A stretch of 64,000 nucleotides of DNA, from NCBI RefSeq assembly GCF_964204645.1, contig NC_134027.1, positions 5,258,485 through 5,322,484 of the forward strand. Direction: 5' to 3'. Position numbers and translations under genes: made by a program. This DNA comes from Tubulanus polymorphus (taxonomy: Eukaryota > Nemertea > Palaeonemertea > Tubulaniformes > Tubulanidae). Below the pieces are notes generated by a model. That model made no database searches, was not told the DNA's origin, and worked only from the letters and a program-made list of their open reading frames with translations. Positions 24,701 through 40,946 of this stretch are shown in pieces (position 1 is the stretch's first letter; each line of letters starts with the position of its first letter).

Positions 24701-27700
24701 TGATCTGTTGTGTATTCGGAGCAAAGGACGGCAAACCGAAACAAATAAGCACTACTTCATCTCCTGATAGATCACAGTTTACGGACAGTGGAAGTGATTA
24801 TAGCACGGTGAGTCTTCGATCCGTTTCATTTTACACATAAAATGATAAGCTCAAATTGTCTACAATACGCAATCAAACCTGATGCTGAACTATTCCTAAT
24901 GTTTAATCTCGAGTCTGTTAATTACTGTATAACAATTCTCATAATGTGTGTGTGTCAGTCAGTCGCATCTGTTTGTGTTGTAGCATCATTCATCTAGTAG
25001 TAACATAGTCAAGGTGGGCGTAAAAAATACTTGCCGTGTTGCTTGTTGTTACTTCATTACGACTAAAACACCATTTTGTTTAGTTATTTGAATTGGTTTC
25101 AAGATCATTTCATCGATGACATTTCTATTTCCAGAAATTGGCGTCGATAACCTATAAACCAGAAAGTAGTTGAAAAATTACCCTCTTAATTAATGACATA
25201 ATTTGTGTTGACTACAATTTGAACGTTTTAATCAATTTTCAACTGTAAAACACACATTTTATCTGCTGCTTTGTGGTTTTAACAGGTTGGATTATTTATT
25301 TGTTTATAAATTGCTGTTGATATATCTTAGACTAACTGAAACTGATTCAATCAATTTGCAAGATATTGTGATGTTTGTTGTTCAGATCGTATCTGCTGAA
25401 GACGAGTTTGCCAGTTCTTTTTCGCACAGCTGGAGTTTTCGTAAGTCCTGTCACCGACAAGAGTGTCTCTCAAAATGATTGATTGCTGTGCTTAAATTCA
25501 GTGCTTCCAGTAATGCCTGCCCTGGAAGATACTCGACCAACCACCAATAACTAGAGAAAATTTAACCTTGAAAGCAAATTATCATCTATAATTGAAAATC
25601 ATTTTAACCGCAGAAGAAAGCAGAAATGAAAGTTGATGATATGGCTTTCAGTTTATCATTCCAATTTCAAACGATTTTAGCTTATTTTGTGGAAGTTGAA
25701 GCCATTATTCTTGCCTATAATTAAAAGTGATAGCAAAAAGTGGAGTCCAACGAGATCATTTTACTAGACACTACGTATATACAGATAAACCTGAATCATG
25801 ATCTATATATTATCCATACTTTCGATAAATTGCTGAAGATTGCTTTGCCATTATGAGTATACTACTGTCATAGAGTATTCTGTCAATTTGTCATAGAGCA
25901 TGGCATCATGTATTTTATCAGTTATACCGGGTATGTTGGCTGTGAGGTGTATGAAATATCACTGAAAACCCAACCATCATTGGAGCTCATACAGAATCCT
26001 TTGATATATTATTCAAAGATGAACGTCATAAACATTCCTCACTTGGCTCCATTACCAAGATCAATATGTGAACATTATCCTCTCTTCTTGATACCTTTAT
26101 GCATTTCTACAGAAACTGAAATTGAGTAAACAGTCCTATATTCCATGAGTAAGCGCTGCGTGTATTTATTTCAGGAAACATTGTCCTCCTCATAATTTTC
26201 ATCACCAGATTCATCATCCTTCTCTCCTTATTGTTTCCTCCCGTAGCCTGAAGAAGAAATACCAATACAGTTAAGCCCTGTCCTTGTCTCTCGAAGTTTA
26301 AGAAGACGGGGAAGTTTAATGCCCGTCATTGGCCCTATATTACCCACTCTTCGAGGTAAGATCACTACAAGTCCGTCCTGTATTAAGAAGTGGTTATTGT
26401 TTCATGGTTACCTCTTAGATTTATTGATAATTAAGTAACTTTAAACCCTTGAAATATGAAGAGTAAGGCATGTATAAACTTTTGTTTATGCTATTCTTTT
26501 AAATTTCATCAGGGTGAATTGTAATGACCACTTCTTCAGTAGCCTTGCTAAACTGAACGTGCTTCTTTGCTTTTTCTTTGCGCTTTCGCTGCAATGCTGC
26601 ATCCGTGCTTTGAAGCTAAGTTTATTGGTCATTTACTGAGAAAAATTTTGATTTAGTATCTTGCAAACTTCCCTCCGTATTTTATTTCATTAGATTGTCA
26701 TACTTGGGGTATTTACAAAATGTGGCTTCACTGATTACTTGGTTGGAGATGACTAGAGATTTAGTTAGTTCTTTTCACTCTTTGTTTCGTGGATGAGTGA
26801 GCAAGTTACAACTAATGCTACTTTCTTTTCAGAATAACCCTCACCCTTCAAAAATCACTAAGTTAGCAGCATAGTTTCAGTAAATACTAATGTTTAAATC
26901 TGTAATCTATCTAGAATGATTCACTGGATAAATCATACATAATCGTGTTATGAGATAATGTCTGCTTTGTTGATTTATCAAGGGTTTTTATCAGCTCATG
27001 CCCTGATACGTATTAAAACAACAAACACTCTATGTAATGTACATGTTAATGCTTGCGACATTCTCCTTAATTATTTATCATTTTACCTTTAACAGTATAG
27101 TCAATACCACACAATCCACCCTGGTGACACTGGACTACGAGAATTGTTACTGTGTAAGTGACCAACCCATTAGCAATATGCCAATACTGTATCTATGACC
27201 AACATTAGTTTATAACCTTTAACATCAAATTGGAGAAGAAAAGTTCAAAAATCTATATACATCTACTGGAATCTTTATCCCCGTTCTTTCTGGTGGTCAC
27301 AATGAAACACCCACCTTTTCTCAATGCACCATCAATGAATATCATGCACATCTTTTTCAAGTCGATACATTTTTGAACTTTTATCATACATATTGTACAT
27401 TTTGTAACATAGCATGCTCGGAGCATAGGAGGTTTAGCTCCTATAAACCTTTACTTACGGTGTGAAATTGTGTTCTGTAAAACCTACAGTTGCCATAATG
27501 TATCCAGTAAATCTAGTACGTCAGTGATGAGGGATGTTTCAATTATTATGCATGCACTGGTTTATGGTTACCATTTTGTAAATACCCAGTAGCGCACAAT
27601 GGCTGCATATGGGGGTAAGAATCAGTAATAAGTGAACAATCCCTGTGAATTATGAATTATAAACGTACTACCTGGTACTTAGATATGTCATTTTCTTTTT

Positions 27701-30700
27701 CCCACATGATTTTACCTACCGGTAACACTACATGAACATTATACTTAGGGATCATTCATTTATTATGTACGCATGAATTTTACTTTTTCAACCCCCCCCC
27801 TCCCCCTGTACGCAAAATCTGCCATTTTTTCATATACATTAAGCATTACAGTACGCAATTGCACTTACCCCTCCCCCTCCCCTAATGCGTACGTAATAAA
27901 TGAATGATCCCTTATCATCATCAATACGTTATCATGAAAATAATCTTAACATTAATATTTTGGTATAATATGTATATACGTATTAAGTCTGGTGGTAAAG
28001 GATTATGATTCATGATAGCTTTTACATTGTTCTTTGTGTGTTTGAATCGCCTAGTTTGAACTAGTCTAGATACATATTAAATAAGATTTTTATTTCTTTT
28101 CAGGTATCCTGCATATTACAGTTTCTTTTTGTTTTCTTTTTTGTGTACTTTACCCTATCCATTAAGTGAATGTTAGCCTCGGTGAACACAAACAGGAACC
28201 TCCTCCAATCAAACTCATCTAATCTATTTTTCAGCCCCCAGTAACACTAATATTTTTTGGCAAGTTCTGGTTGTTGGATGCAACGTCATGCAAAGTGCAT
28301 GAATATAAGCTAGATATCTGGAACTAGTTTGTGATATAAAGTTGCACCGGTAATATAAAATCGGCATGTGCTTTTCAGGACAATTTCGAATACAATCATG
28401 GAAGTGCTAGTTGGCTTAGTACTGATTCTATTCTGCTGAACAAAGGTAGCTTCAGTATTTTTCCTACGCATTGAAAAATCAAACATTTAAGTTGTAGTGT
28501 GTATGTGTGTGTGTTTGAAGTTATTCAGGCCTTCTCTGTCATTCAGTTTCTATCTGTCAGTCTGGAGACAGTTTCATAAAAACCCTACGGTACCAGTACT
28601 TATATTTTGTAAAAACAATGATGAAATACAACGGAAGCTCAATCACAATTCGATTTATACGATATTTTCTCCAGATTTTTACTGTTCTTGGCAGCTGCTT
28701 ACATTATATGAGGCTTCAATGTTTGATTTTGAGGACTTCAATGTTTGTTCTATTGTCACCTACCTACAAATGTATATTAGGTACAAGTCTTTACTGATGC
28801 AAGTTGCTGTTTTAGTGACTTCAATTAGGATCTCATTACGATAAAATCTCTAATCAGATTCAAAATGTCCCCGGAGCTCTGGATTTCAGCTATCATGGAT
28901 CAAACTAAATAAGCCTAATTTAAATGAAATGTATTCATTCCCTTTTATTTGGATTCCTATGATTAACTGCTTTTTCTTCATTTTATTTCTTGTATGTTTT
29001 AGAGTGATACCTGTTTATCAATATCATTTTCAATATTTTCCATCAAGTAGCCTTGAAGACTTTAAACATTGTAAAAAGCAGACATCGATGAATTTAGTTC
29101 TTTTCTTGACAATATGTTAATGAAAAAATATTATTTGACAAATTTCACTTTGCTAAGCTAATTGTTCGATATCTTTCTGTTGCTTAAATAAATCACATGT
29201 GTTTTAAAAAACAATGGATCCAAACTTCAGCTACTCAACTGGTTCAAATTCATCACCAAATCTTGGCATGTTATTTAATTTTGCGCTTCTGGGCTTTTAT
29301 GTTGTCATTTGCTTTTTACCTTCAATTATTTTGAAATTCATGTGCATATTTGACCATGTCTGATATATCTGGTTGGTTATAGATACATAAGTTGGCGTAC
29401 CGTTTTCCTGCTCAAGTTATCAGTGGAGACCCATTTGGTAAATGTTCACTAATCCAAGTTTATGTTTGGTTTATGTGATAATTTCTAACAAAATAGCAAA
29501 ACCAAACTCTAACTTTATTAACGATAAAAAAAAATTGCTTAATAAAGTCTTTGAATTTGCATGAATAATGGTCTGATTAAAGGTCTCTGGGTTGTAGTCT
29601 AACATTAATAACGTATGAGTTTGTTTACACCATGCACCATGAAACAAGCATCAGAGTTTGTTTTTAGTCGAATTGTCTTACAAATTCACATATTATGAAG
29701 TAACTTGTATTTCACAGTGGTGGAATCAAAATGCGTGATCACTTATATCAAAACTCGAAGTCTAATGGGGCACTTCATAACCACAGCATTATTTGCATTG
29801 GATTGCACTAAACTACACCCTTCGTTCAGCCAAGTCAGTCAAGTCTGAAACCTTTGAGTAACTTCTTCATCCTACATTTGTATAACCTGTCTCTGCATGT
29901 GAATAAAAGCTTTGTCCACCTTTTGACCCTTCTAACACTGGGTCCTAGGTTAACCAGCTCATGTAACAAAGATGTTTTGAGAATCAATATTGATTTGATT
30001 ACCGTGTTCCTCTGTTCAAATCAAAGTATTAAATTGTATCAGTTACATTAGTAAAATCATTTAGAAGTATATATTTTGTTTTTTGAATATGAACTGTCAA
30101 TTGCATTTCCTTATTTGTACAACTTGGTATTTATAGCTGGAATCAAGTTGAAACGTTCAAATAGCTGGTCAGATTCATTCGAAGATTACAAGTTTTCCGA
30201 AGTTAGAGATCCTGCTGATATTGAACGAGAAAAACATGAAGAGAACATGAAGTAAGTTTTTCTATTTTCATGTCCATTTCACACATAGCCTCAAATTGCA
30301 TATTTCTCCATACTGGGCTATATTATAGATTTCTAGACTCTTCGGTGATTTGTCAGTATGACCAGTTCAAGATTGCCTATGCACGCATTCTCTATCTGTG
30401 GGGCCTACATAACAAAGTCGCTGAAGTTTTGAAATATGTGTCTACACCCCCTCCTGGACATAAGGGGATTGGTAAGTCAAATTTCTATCAGCATTTCAAC
30501 GACACATTGGAAATGCTTATTCTCATACTTATATGTGAACACTATTTTTTCAGAGTTTGTGACTTTGTGTCAGATTTGCCACAAAGAATCCCGAGGAGTT
30601 CAGTGTGGACATTGTAAGAATTATGCTTTTCAATGTTCCATTTGTCATATTGCAATCAAAGGTACAAAAAATTGTCTAAATGATCAGCTCATCTATTTGT

Positions 30701-30892
30701 AAATCCATCTATACTGTGTGATTAAATCTATGAAGGGAAATATTTTTCTATTAAGGCGCTTCAAATTTTTGCTTGGCGTGCGGACATGGTGGGCATGCGG
30801 AACACATGAAAGACTGGTTTATAAAACATACAATATGTCCAACTGGTTGTGGCTGTAATTGTCTCAAAGATAATCCGATGGTTGGAATTTGA
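18774..30892 (+). CDS. WDR59: WDR59, GATOR2 complex subunit
   Basis: GATOR2 acts at the lysosome and relieves GATOR1 inhibition of mTORC1 when amino acids are present. The start is ATG 18774 (MAVRWSSENVVAEYKDLQ). Exons 1-11 (to 22434) give an N-terminal WD40 propeller, with SDLDWSPFDPNILATCSMD, TTHDGDIRIWDPR and HGLDWSPGNEF. Exons 12-14 (22547-23663) carry the acidic linker and the RWD domain (KLIMSFPVTYPNNAAPTFQI). Exons 15-19 (23745-24807) follow, then one of five alternative exons (25386-29437). The constant 3' exons are 30137-30251, 30329-30471, 30554-30661 and 30756-30892. The C-terminus has the paired zinc-binding Cys/His module (CQICHKESRGVQCGHC, then CLACGHGGHAEHM and CPTGCGC). With a single alternative exon of 55 bases the protein is 975 residues, as expected for vertebrate WDR59. 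Confidence 0.93.
22271..22379 (+). repeat. 55-bp tandem duplication of a WDR59 3' splice site
   Basis: Positions 22271-22324 are repeated at 22326-22379 with no mismatch. The unit contains the poly-pyrimidine tract, the TTCTAG acceptor and the first 28 exon bases (VDGGDYQLV). Only the second acceptor (exon from 22352) keeps the frame. Use of the first adds codons through the second tract and then meets TGA. Confidence 0.9.
25386..29437 (+). other. WDR59: Cluster of five phase-compatible alternative WDR59 exons
   Basis: Five exon candidates with good splice sites: 25386-25440 (FASSFSHSWSF), 26247-26355 (PVLVSRSLRRRGSLMP), 27096-27153 (YHTIHPGDTGLRELLL), 28379-28445 (NFEYNHGSASWLSTDS) and 29383-29437 (LAYRFPAQVISGDPF). 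Lengths are 55, 109, 58, 67 and 55, all one more than a multiple of three. Each opens in phase 0 and leaves one base. The upstream constant exon ends in phase 0 (24807) and the downstream one (30137) needs two bases. Adjacent pairs joined together meet a stop at once. Exactly one can therefore be used per transcript unless unseen exons exist. Confidence 0.55.
27748..27911. mobile_element. 164-bp PIF/Harbinger-like MITE in a WDR59 intron
   Basis: GGGATCATTCATTTATTATG (27748-27767) is mirrored by the 3' end, which runs to GAATGATCCC at 27911. One internal difference lies in the roughly 27-bp terminal inverted repeat. TTA flanks both ends (27745-27747, 27912-27914), the 3-bp duplication usual for PIF/Harbinger and ISL2EU-type elements. 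The interior has C-rich runs and no coding capacity. Confidence 0.85.
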
Positions 30893-31254
30893 CGTGATAT
30901 TAATAACTGTCACATTTTGTTTGTGCTACTTTGGAACCTCATCACACCCAGATAATTATTAACTAACTTTATTACATGATAACTGATTGTATGGCAGGTG
31001 TCTTTAGGATTCTGTTGATTTAAGAACGTATCATGTAGCAATATATTATGTGCATGTTTTTCCTTATGTTTGAATAAGGTTGTTTCATTGTTTGAAAGAA
31101 TCTATACATGATGAATGATATATTAAGTTTGATTGCCCAGTATTGCCTAATTGTTCAGAAATAATTGCTGGATATTTTTTACTGATTAAACATTTCATTT
31201 ATAATATGAATAGTATTTATCTGTCATCTATCATAAACGTTGTTATTCTTTTGA

Positions 31255-31260
31255 AATAAA
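31255..31260 (+). terminator. Poly(A) signal of WDR59
   Basis: AATAAA about 365 bases after the WDR59 stop codon, and the first clear canonical signal there. Confidence 0.55.
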
Positions 31261-31294
31261 AAGTCTTGTTGATATGAATGCAAACTTTGATTTT

Positions 31295-31425
31295 AATTGC
31301 CTATATTCATAGGGAGTTGTTAATTGCCTATTCAGAGGGAGGTGTTAATTGCCTATTTATAGGGACCGCAGCGAATTCAGAGGGAGGTGTTAATTGCCTA
31401 TTTATACTATAGGGACCGCAGCGAT
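31295..31425. repeat. Short tandem repeats (GTTAATTGCCTATT units)
   Basis: GGGAGGTGTTAATTGCCTATT is present about three times in degenerate form. A TATAGGGACCGCAGCGA segment occurs twice. The array lies between WDR59 and SLC35C1. Confidence 0.7.
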
Positions 31426-31500
31426 GAGCCTGGCGCAAAAACTTTTTGAGACCCTGGAATCCTGGATACTTTGGTCGAAAAGTTATGACGCAAGGCTCAT
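31424..31500. repeat. 77-bp imperfect hairpin
   Basis: ATGAGCCTGGCGCAAAAACT at the left end pairs with the right end, which closes CGCAAGGCTCAT. The arms are about 28 bases with several mismatches. Probably a tiny foldback element or relic. Confidence 0.55.
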
Positions 31501-31783
31501 GTGATGGGTATTTCAATTCACGACGTTTCATCGGATATGAGTACTTTCATTTTATGCCCACAGATCGGGAGACAACCAAGCCTGGCAAGCGAGGGTGGTT
31601 CAGGTGAATTCAATATAAAGTATTGAATTGTCTCACTGTGCCTGGTGTATGAGAATCTCCAGAATTGGGACGCGACACTTCCGCGTTCTGCGTAACATTC
31701 CCGATTTAGGCCCTAATGCAAATATTTCCTATCCTGACGGTGTCAATCGTTTAGAACACGACGTACATAGCCCTACGTAGACC

Positions 31784-34101
31784 ATGATGTCTGGGAAGGA
31801 GGAAACCTTTCTGACTAAAACAATTCAGATAGGAATTGTAGTGGCATCTTACTGGTGAGTCTCGACCCTCTTTCCTCCACACACACACACAGTACACGTC
31901 ATATTCACGGCGTCGGCAACAACAACAATCAACCAAGTCCAAGATTATAAAAGCAAAACTTCCTTCCACCACAATGATAATAGTAATAGCCGGCACAAGG
32001 GTCCAAGCTTCTTCCTTCGCTGTTTTTTTCCTTGGCTCTGTCTAATTAAGTATTCTTCACCTCAATCTGAAGTGAATCAGTTCAAACAAGAATTCCTGGT
32101 TTTTTGGTAAAATAAAACAACAAATTGATAGATCTTGCAGGGTTACCCCTTGGCCTTAGGCTTAGCCTTTTTAATTTTGTGCCTATTGATATGGTAAAGC
32201 AACCCAACCTTCTCTTGGACTCTATTTGAACCTGGACCTTCTAGACTCAAAACCCTTGTTTTCTGCCGCCATTTGGTTTTCTCGCCCTGCTTGAATCTGC
32301 ATAGTCAGTAACCTGTCTGTGTTTAAGTTTCACGATCGGATATTTTCACAAACCACATCGGTATAAGCCCATCCGATTATAAAAAGCTTGCCACCAACGA
32401 TTAGGTAACTAACTAGAATCTGCGCTGCCCTAGATTAATTCTCTTTTTTGTATTATATAGGTTTGTTTCTATTTCCCTTGTGTTTGTCAACAAATATCTT
32501 CTAAGTAGTAAAGATCTTAAGGTGAATAGGTTGAATTTTTATTCAGTTAAGAGAAACTGATTATATTGATTATATGTGGTCTTTGATTTCAATGTCATAA
32601 TTTGCGTATTTTAGTTGGATGCACCGTTCTTTATAACATGGTACCAGTGCGTAATTACCGTGGCTCTGTGCGCCGTGATAGGAACTATTTCAAAATTATT
32701 CCCAAAACTGATTTCATTCCCTCCATTCAGAATTGACCCAAAAATATGCCGAGAGGTAAGGTTTTTTGAATTCTCAATATTTTTCCGATGAAATAAATGG
32801 GGTGTGTGGTACTGGCACGATGACAAGATTGCTACATAAAGGGTAATTTAGCGAATCTGGAAACAAATTCTTTTTAAACAGTAAAACAAGCAATTTTTAT
32901 CTCTTTATTTCAGATCCTGCCATTATCAATAGTTTTCGTTTGTATGATAACATTCAACAACTTATGCCTGAAATATGTAGGAGTTGCATTTTATTATGTT
33001 GGACGTTCATTGACTACAGTGTTCAACGTCGTAAGTAGAAAGTAAAAACATTCAAAAGTCATCTGAACCCGAGTAGGTGAACCACGTTCTCTATTCACGC
33101 AATGTTATGAAACTTCATTTTAGATTTTGTCCTATCTGATTTTGAAAGCACCGACGTCGTATAAAGCAATGATGTGCTGTGGTATAATTGTGGGTGGATT
33201 TTTTCTGGGCGTTGATCAAGAAGGAGTGACAGGTTAGTTGTGGTATTTCTCAATCAGTAAAACCAAAATATATCTCATGCATTACTCTGTGAAGCACTTA
33301 TAGTTTTATTTATTTAGGCTTTTAAACCATTGTATTAACATTATGCATTATGCTTTCATTGGCAGGGTCGTTATCATTGATTGGAGTTTTTTATGGCATT
33401 ATGGCCAGCACCTGCGTGGCACTGAATTCCATCTATACAAAGAAAAAGCTGCCAATAGTGGAAGAAAATGTCTGGGTCCTTGCTTTGTACAACAACGTCA
33501 ATGCTTGTGTCTTATTCATGCCGCTGATGTATATTTCTGGAGAGATTTCGGTCGTGTTGGCCTTTCCAAAAATTGCCAACCCAACATTCTGGGGATTGAT
33601 GACGTTGGGAGGAGTTTTTGGCTTCGCGATTGGCTACGTGACTGGTCTACAGATAAAAGTTACGTCACCTCTCACGCATACCATATCTGGAACGGCGAAA
33701 GCCTGCGCTCAGACTATCATAGCATGTATTTATTTCCACGACGTGAAACCGTTTTTATGGTGGGGCAGTAATGCTGTTGTGTTGGCCGGTTCGTTTGCTT
33801 ATACCCTTGTGAAACGTGGTGAAATGAGACAGAAACACGATAAAGATTTATTAGCCCTACAACAACGACGCGATGAGCAAGATGAACAAGCAGAAGCTGA
33901 TACACTACTTAATGTAAGATATCTAAGATAACACCATTTCGATCTCGTGTATAAAGGAAATTGATTTATATTTATCATTTATTTTTTATTTGAAACCTTG
34001 ATACCGGTAATCAAAATAATCAATGTTGAAAACAGGTCAACAATTTTTTTTATGATTTAATTTAATCTTGCCAGGCTAAGGAATCACTACAAAAAGTGTA
34101 A
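31784..34101 (+). CDS. SLC35C1: GDP-fucose transporter (SLC35C1)
   Basis: Golgi membrane antiporter that brings GDP-fucose into the lumen for fucosylation of glycans and Notch-type proteins. Seven phase-consistent exons: 31784-31854, 32461-32521, 32615-32755, 32914-33030, 33124-33232, 33366-33913 and 34075-34101. They encode 357 residues, close to the vertebrate length. Visible hallmarks are [10 protein letters not shown] in helix 1, [53 protein letters not shown] and the long last exon with [19 protein letters not shown] and [17 protein letters not shown]. About ten hydrophobic segments are followed by a charged cytoplasmic tail. The start is one of two adjacent ATGs (31784 or 31787). An alternative end reading through the 33913 donor would give NVRYLR. 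Poly(A) signal at 34238-34243. Confidence 0.93.
32313..32420. repeat. Dispersed repeat copy (relative at 62953-63060)
   Basis: AGTCAGTAACCTGTCTGTG through ACGATTAGGTAACTAACTAG, including ATCCGATTATAAAAAGCTTG, matches 62953-63060 at roughly 80 percent by eye. It lies in intron 1 of SLC35C1. The family is unassigned. Confidence 0.65.
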
Positions 34102-34237
34102 GTACTCGGTAATTGGTCGACTCCCAGATGATGAACAGAAATCGTATATCGGTATCAGAATATAGCGTGTTCACTTTCATGTACTCTTGTTATACACAAA
34201 TCTTGTTTTTATTTTTGATGGAGTATTATTTTTTTCT

Positions 34238-34243
34238 AATAAA
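34238..34243 (+). terminator. Poly(A) signal of SLC35C1
   Basis: AATAAA about 140 bases after the stop codon of SLC35C1. Confidence 0.5.
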
Positions 34244-34249
34244 ATGGTG

Positions 34250-36558
34250 CGGGAACTACATATCTTTAAAAAAGCAACTGTAAAGCACCACAAGTATTCT
34301 CAATACTTCAACTTGGCAATACATTTATGTTTGAAATCATGTAAATGTATCAGAGTTTTGGATCACCCATATTTTGTTGAATCATCACTGAGAAAAATAC
34401 TTGTACTAATGACAGTTTTTATCAGTCTCGGATGATATTGACATTATAGTGTTTCTGTTGGCTAGATGCACACACATGGCTGTTGCTTTACTGAATCTAT
34501 ATTGCTATATGTACTCATAGATATAGACTCATACCTACATTGGCTGTCTATAAAATCCCCATGACATTGTATTTGTCATAAATTATCAAAAAGCTATGCA
34601 GGGTTTTATGATGACCGCTATTGCTGAATGGGTCAATATAGAATAATGTTGTGAGTAGTTTAATTGGCTTAATTACTTAACACAGTAACATGAGCACCAG
34701 TAATGAAAACAAGCAATTCGATTAGCGAGTTTAAAGCTACATTTGTATTTTCCAGCAAATTCGATACATCACTCAAAATGTCACAATATGAATGTTTGAA
34801 AATAGTACTTCGTTTTTCATAACTTTTCAGTTGAAGTTTCAATATGGATTTTGATTATTTGTAATATGGTCCTATTTTCTTCTTCAGGTGAAGTTGAAAT
34901 AACAATTCTGTGCTCATCTAAACTATGTTAAGTACTGATGTTATCCACTGCTTATCCGCTATGCTATTCTATCATACTTCACCTGGGACAATAGAATTTC
35001 ATGTGAAATCTATCTGGATGGTCTATGTACTTCACCATGAATATAAAATCTCGAGATTGATAATCAATGACTATAGACTTTCGTCATTCGGTGATAGTGT
35101 GGTAATGAAAGAAAATCATGTCTCATGGTGAGATCAATGCTTTACATTGATATGTTGATTTTCTCAAAAATTCATGAATTACTTCCTGATTTACAATGCG
35201 AGAGGATCTCATCATCTCTTAAATATGTCTGTGTCGTTTCGCTTAGAAAATTATGTGTATCTATCACTCGTCTTAAATTACCAAAGCTCAACGAGTCCAT
35301 GCTTAGGAACTTTTCTAGTTGATGACACTGTTGAGTGTATCATCGATGACTTCATGAACAAATTCTACACTGATTTAAAGGATTGAAGGATTGAATATTT
35401 TTATACAGCTGTATTACTTTAGTTTACAAACACTTAATACTTAATTTATTTTCAATACTATTATGTATATATTCAAAGTAATTGTACTTGCATCAGTTAG
35501 CCGGTATATTTAATAATACATAGTACTTTTTTCAGTCTAATTGGTGATCCAAGAATGTTTACTTTAATGATACCGAATATTGGTAATAGTGAAAATTGTT
35601 ATTACAGAAGAAAAATTATTAAACATGTGAGCACAATACTGTATTTTGAATGAATGCAGAATGGAAGACTCCAATATGATTGTTTAATCCTGGATCTGCC
35701 AATCAAGGTGGGCATAGGTCAACTTGCAACGTGATCTGTTGCAGTTGGTCGCGAATGGGTGTGTAGGTAGGCTGCGATGCAATTGTTGGCAACTTGTCAC
35801 TGTCGCCTGTTGGTTTTGACTGGAATGATTGTAGAAAGTAGAACATGCGCGACTTGTTGCGTCACTGGCGATCTTAAGATCGATTGGTCTTTGTGATGTG
35901 ATCTTAGCTGGCACTCGCAGAGAATCATGTCACAAGGCTGACCTACCCCAGCCTTTAGTCTTAATGGTAAATTAATCTTAAAGGATTTTAGTGAAGATAT
36001 TCAAACAATGGGTTACATTTTAATGGTCATGTTTAGGTATTTTACTGTGATGCCATATTAGTAAATTATTATTTCTGTTTGTATTTGTGAAAATTGAAAG
36101 AAGTCTATTGTAAATCTATTGGTCCATGGTTGAACAATAAATCTTTTCTACTGTAATTACATTTTGTTGATTACTGACAGTTTTGTTGAATAGAAGCTTC
36201 ATGTAGATTCATGGATGAAGGTTTTGTGGTGTAAAACATAACCGGCGTCTTCGGATACTACTTTGAATCTTTTCCTTCAAGTCCTTCAAATATGCTGGAT
36301 ATATTCCTGACAGGATCAGATTTCGGAATAGTTAACGAGTAATCATGCATGTGCATTATAACCATTTTATTTTAAATCTATCATTTTTCAAAGATTCCAT
36401 TTTAAATAGATATTTTTCATAATATTAAGAATAAACGACACCCATTCAGTGTATAAAATCATTTCACCCCAAGAATAGATTGCTCTTTAACAGGTTTGGA
36501 CGGAGTCTGTCGATTGAATACGCTTGCACCATTCGCTTAACCAGAAACAGAGATTCTA
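34250..36558. other. Intergenic spacer between convergent SLC35C1 and CFAP100
   Basis: AT-rich with no supported exon. It may include a longer SLC35C1 3' UTR. The only structured feature I see is the MITE at 35706-35953. Confidence 0.45.
35706..35953. mobile_element. Longer relative of the 8801 mini-MITE
   Basis: Starts AGGTGGGCATAGGTCA and ends TGACCTACCCCAGCCT, the same terminal pattern as AGGCGGGCGTAGGTCGG at 8801. Flanks are TCA on the left and TTA on the right, consistent with a mutated TTA duplication. The 248-bp interior is non-coding with GTTGCAACTTG-like inverted motifs. Confidence 0.65.
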
Positions 36559-36564
36559 TTTATT
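36559..36564 (-). terminator. Poly(A) signal of CFAP100 (minus strand)
   Basis: TTTATT on the plus strand reads AATAAA on the minus strand, about 120 bases past the CFAP100 stop. A second copy is at 36606-36611. Confidence 0.45.
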
Positions 36565-36681
36565 TACAGTAGAGGTACCAGATATATTGAAATTGCATTA
36601 GGATGTTTATTGTTGAGATTTAGCAGCCTCGCTGGCCTAAAGATTCTTCAAATCATGTTTTTGGGCATTATTAACATTGGA

Positions 36682-40946
<4,265 letters not shown>

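Noticed and set aside
33343-33771. 142-codon frame overlapping the last long SLC35C1 exon
   Set aside because: It is frame-shifted against the clear SLC35C1 coding sequence with no protein character of its own.
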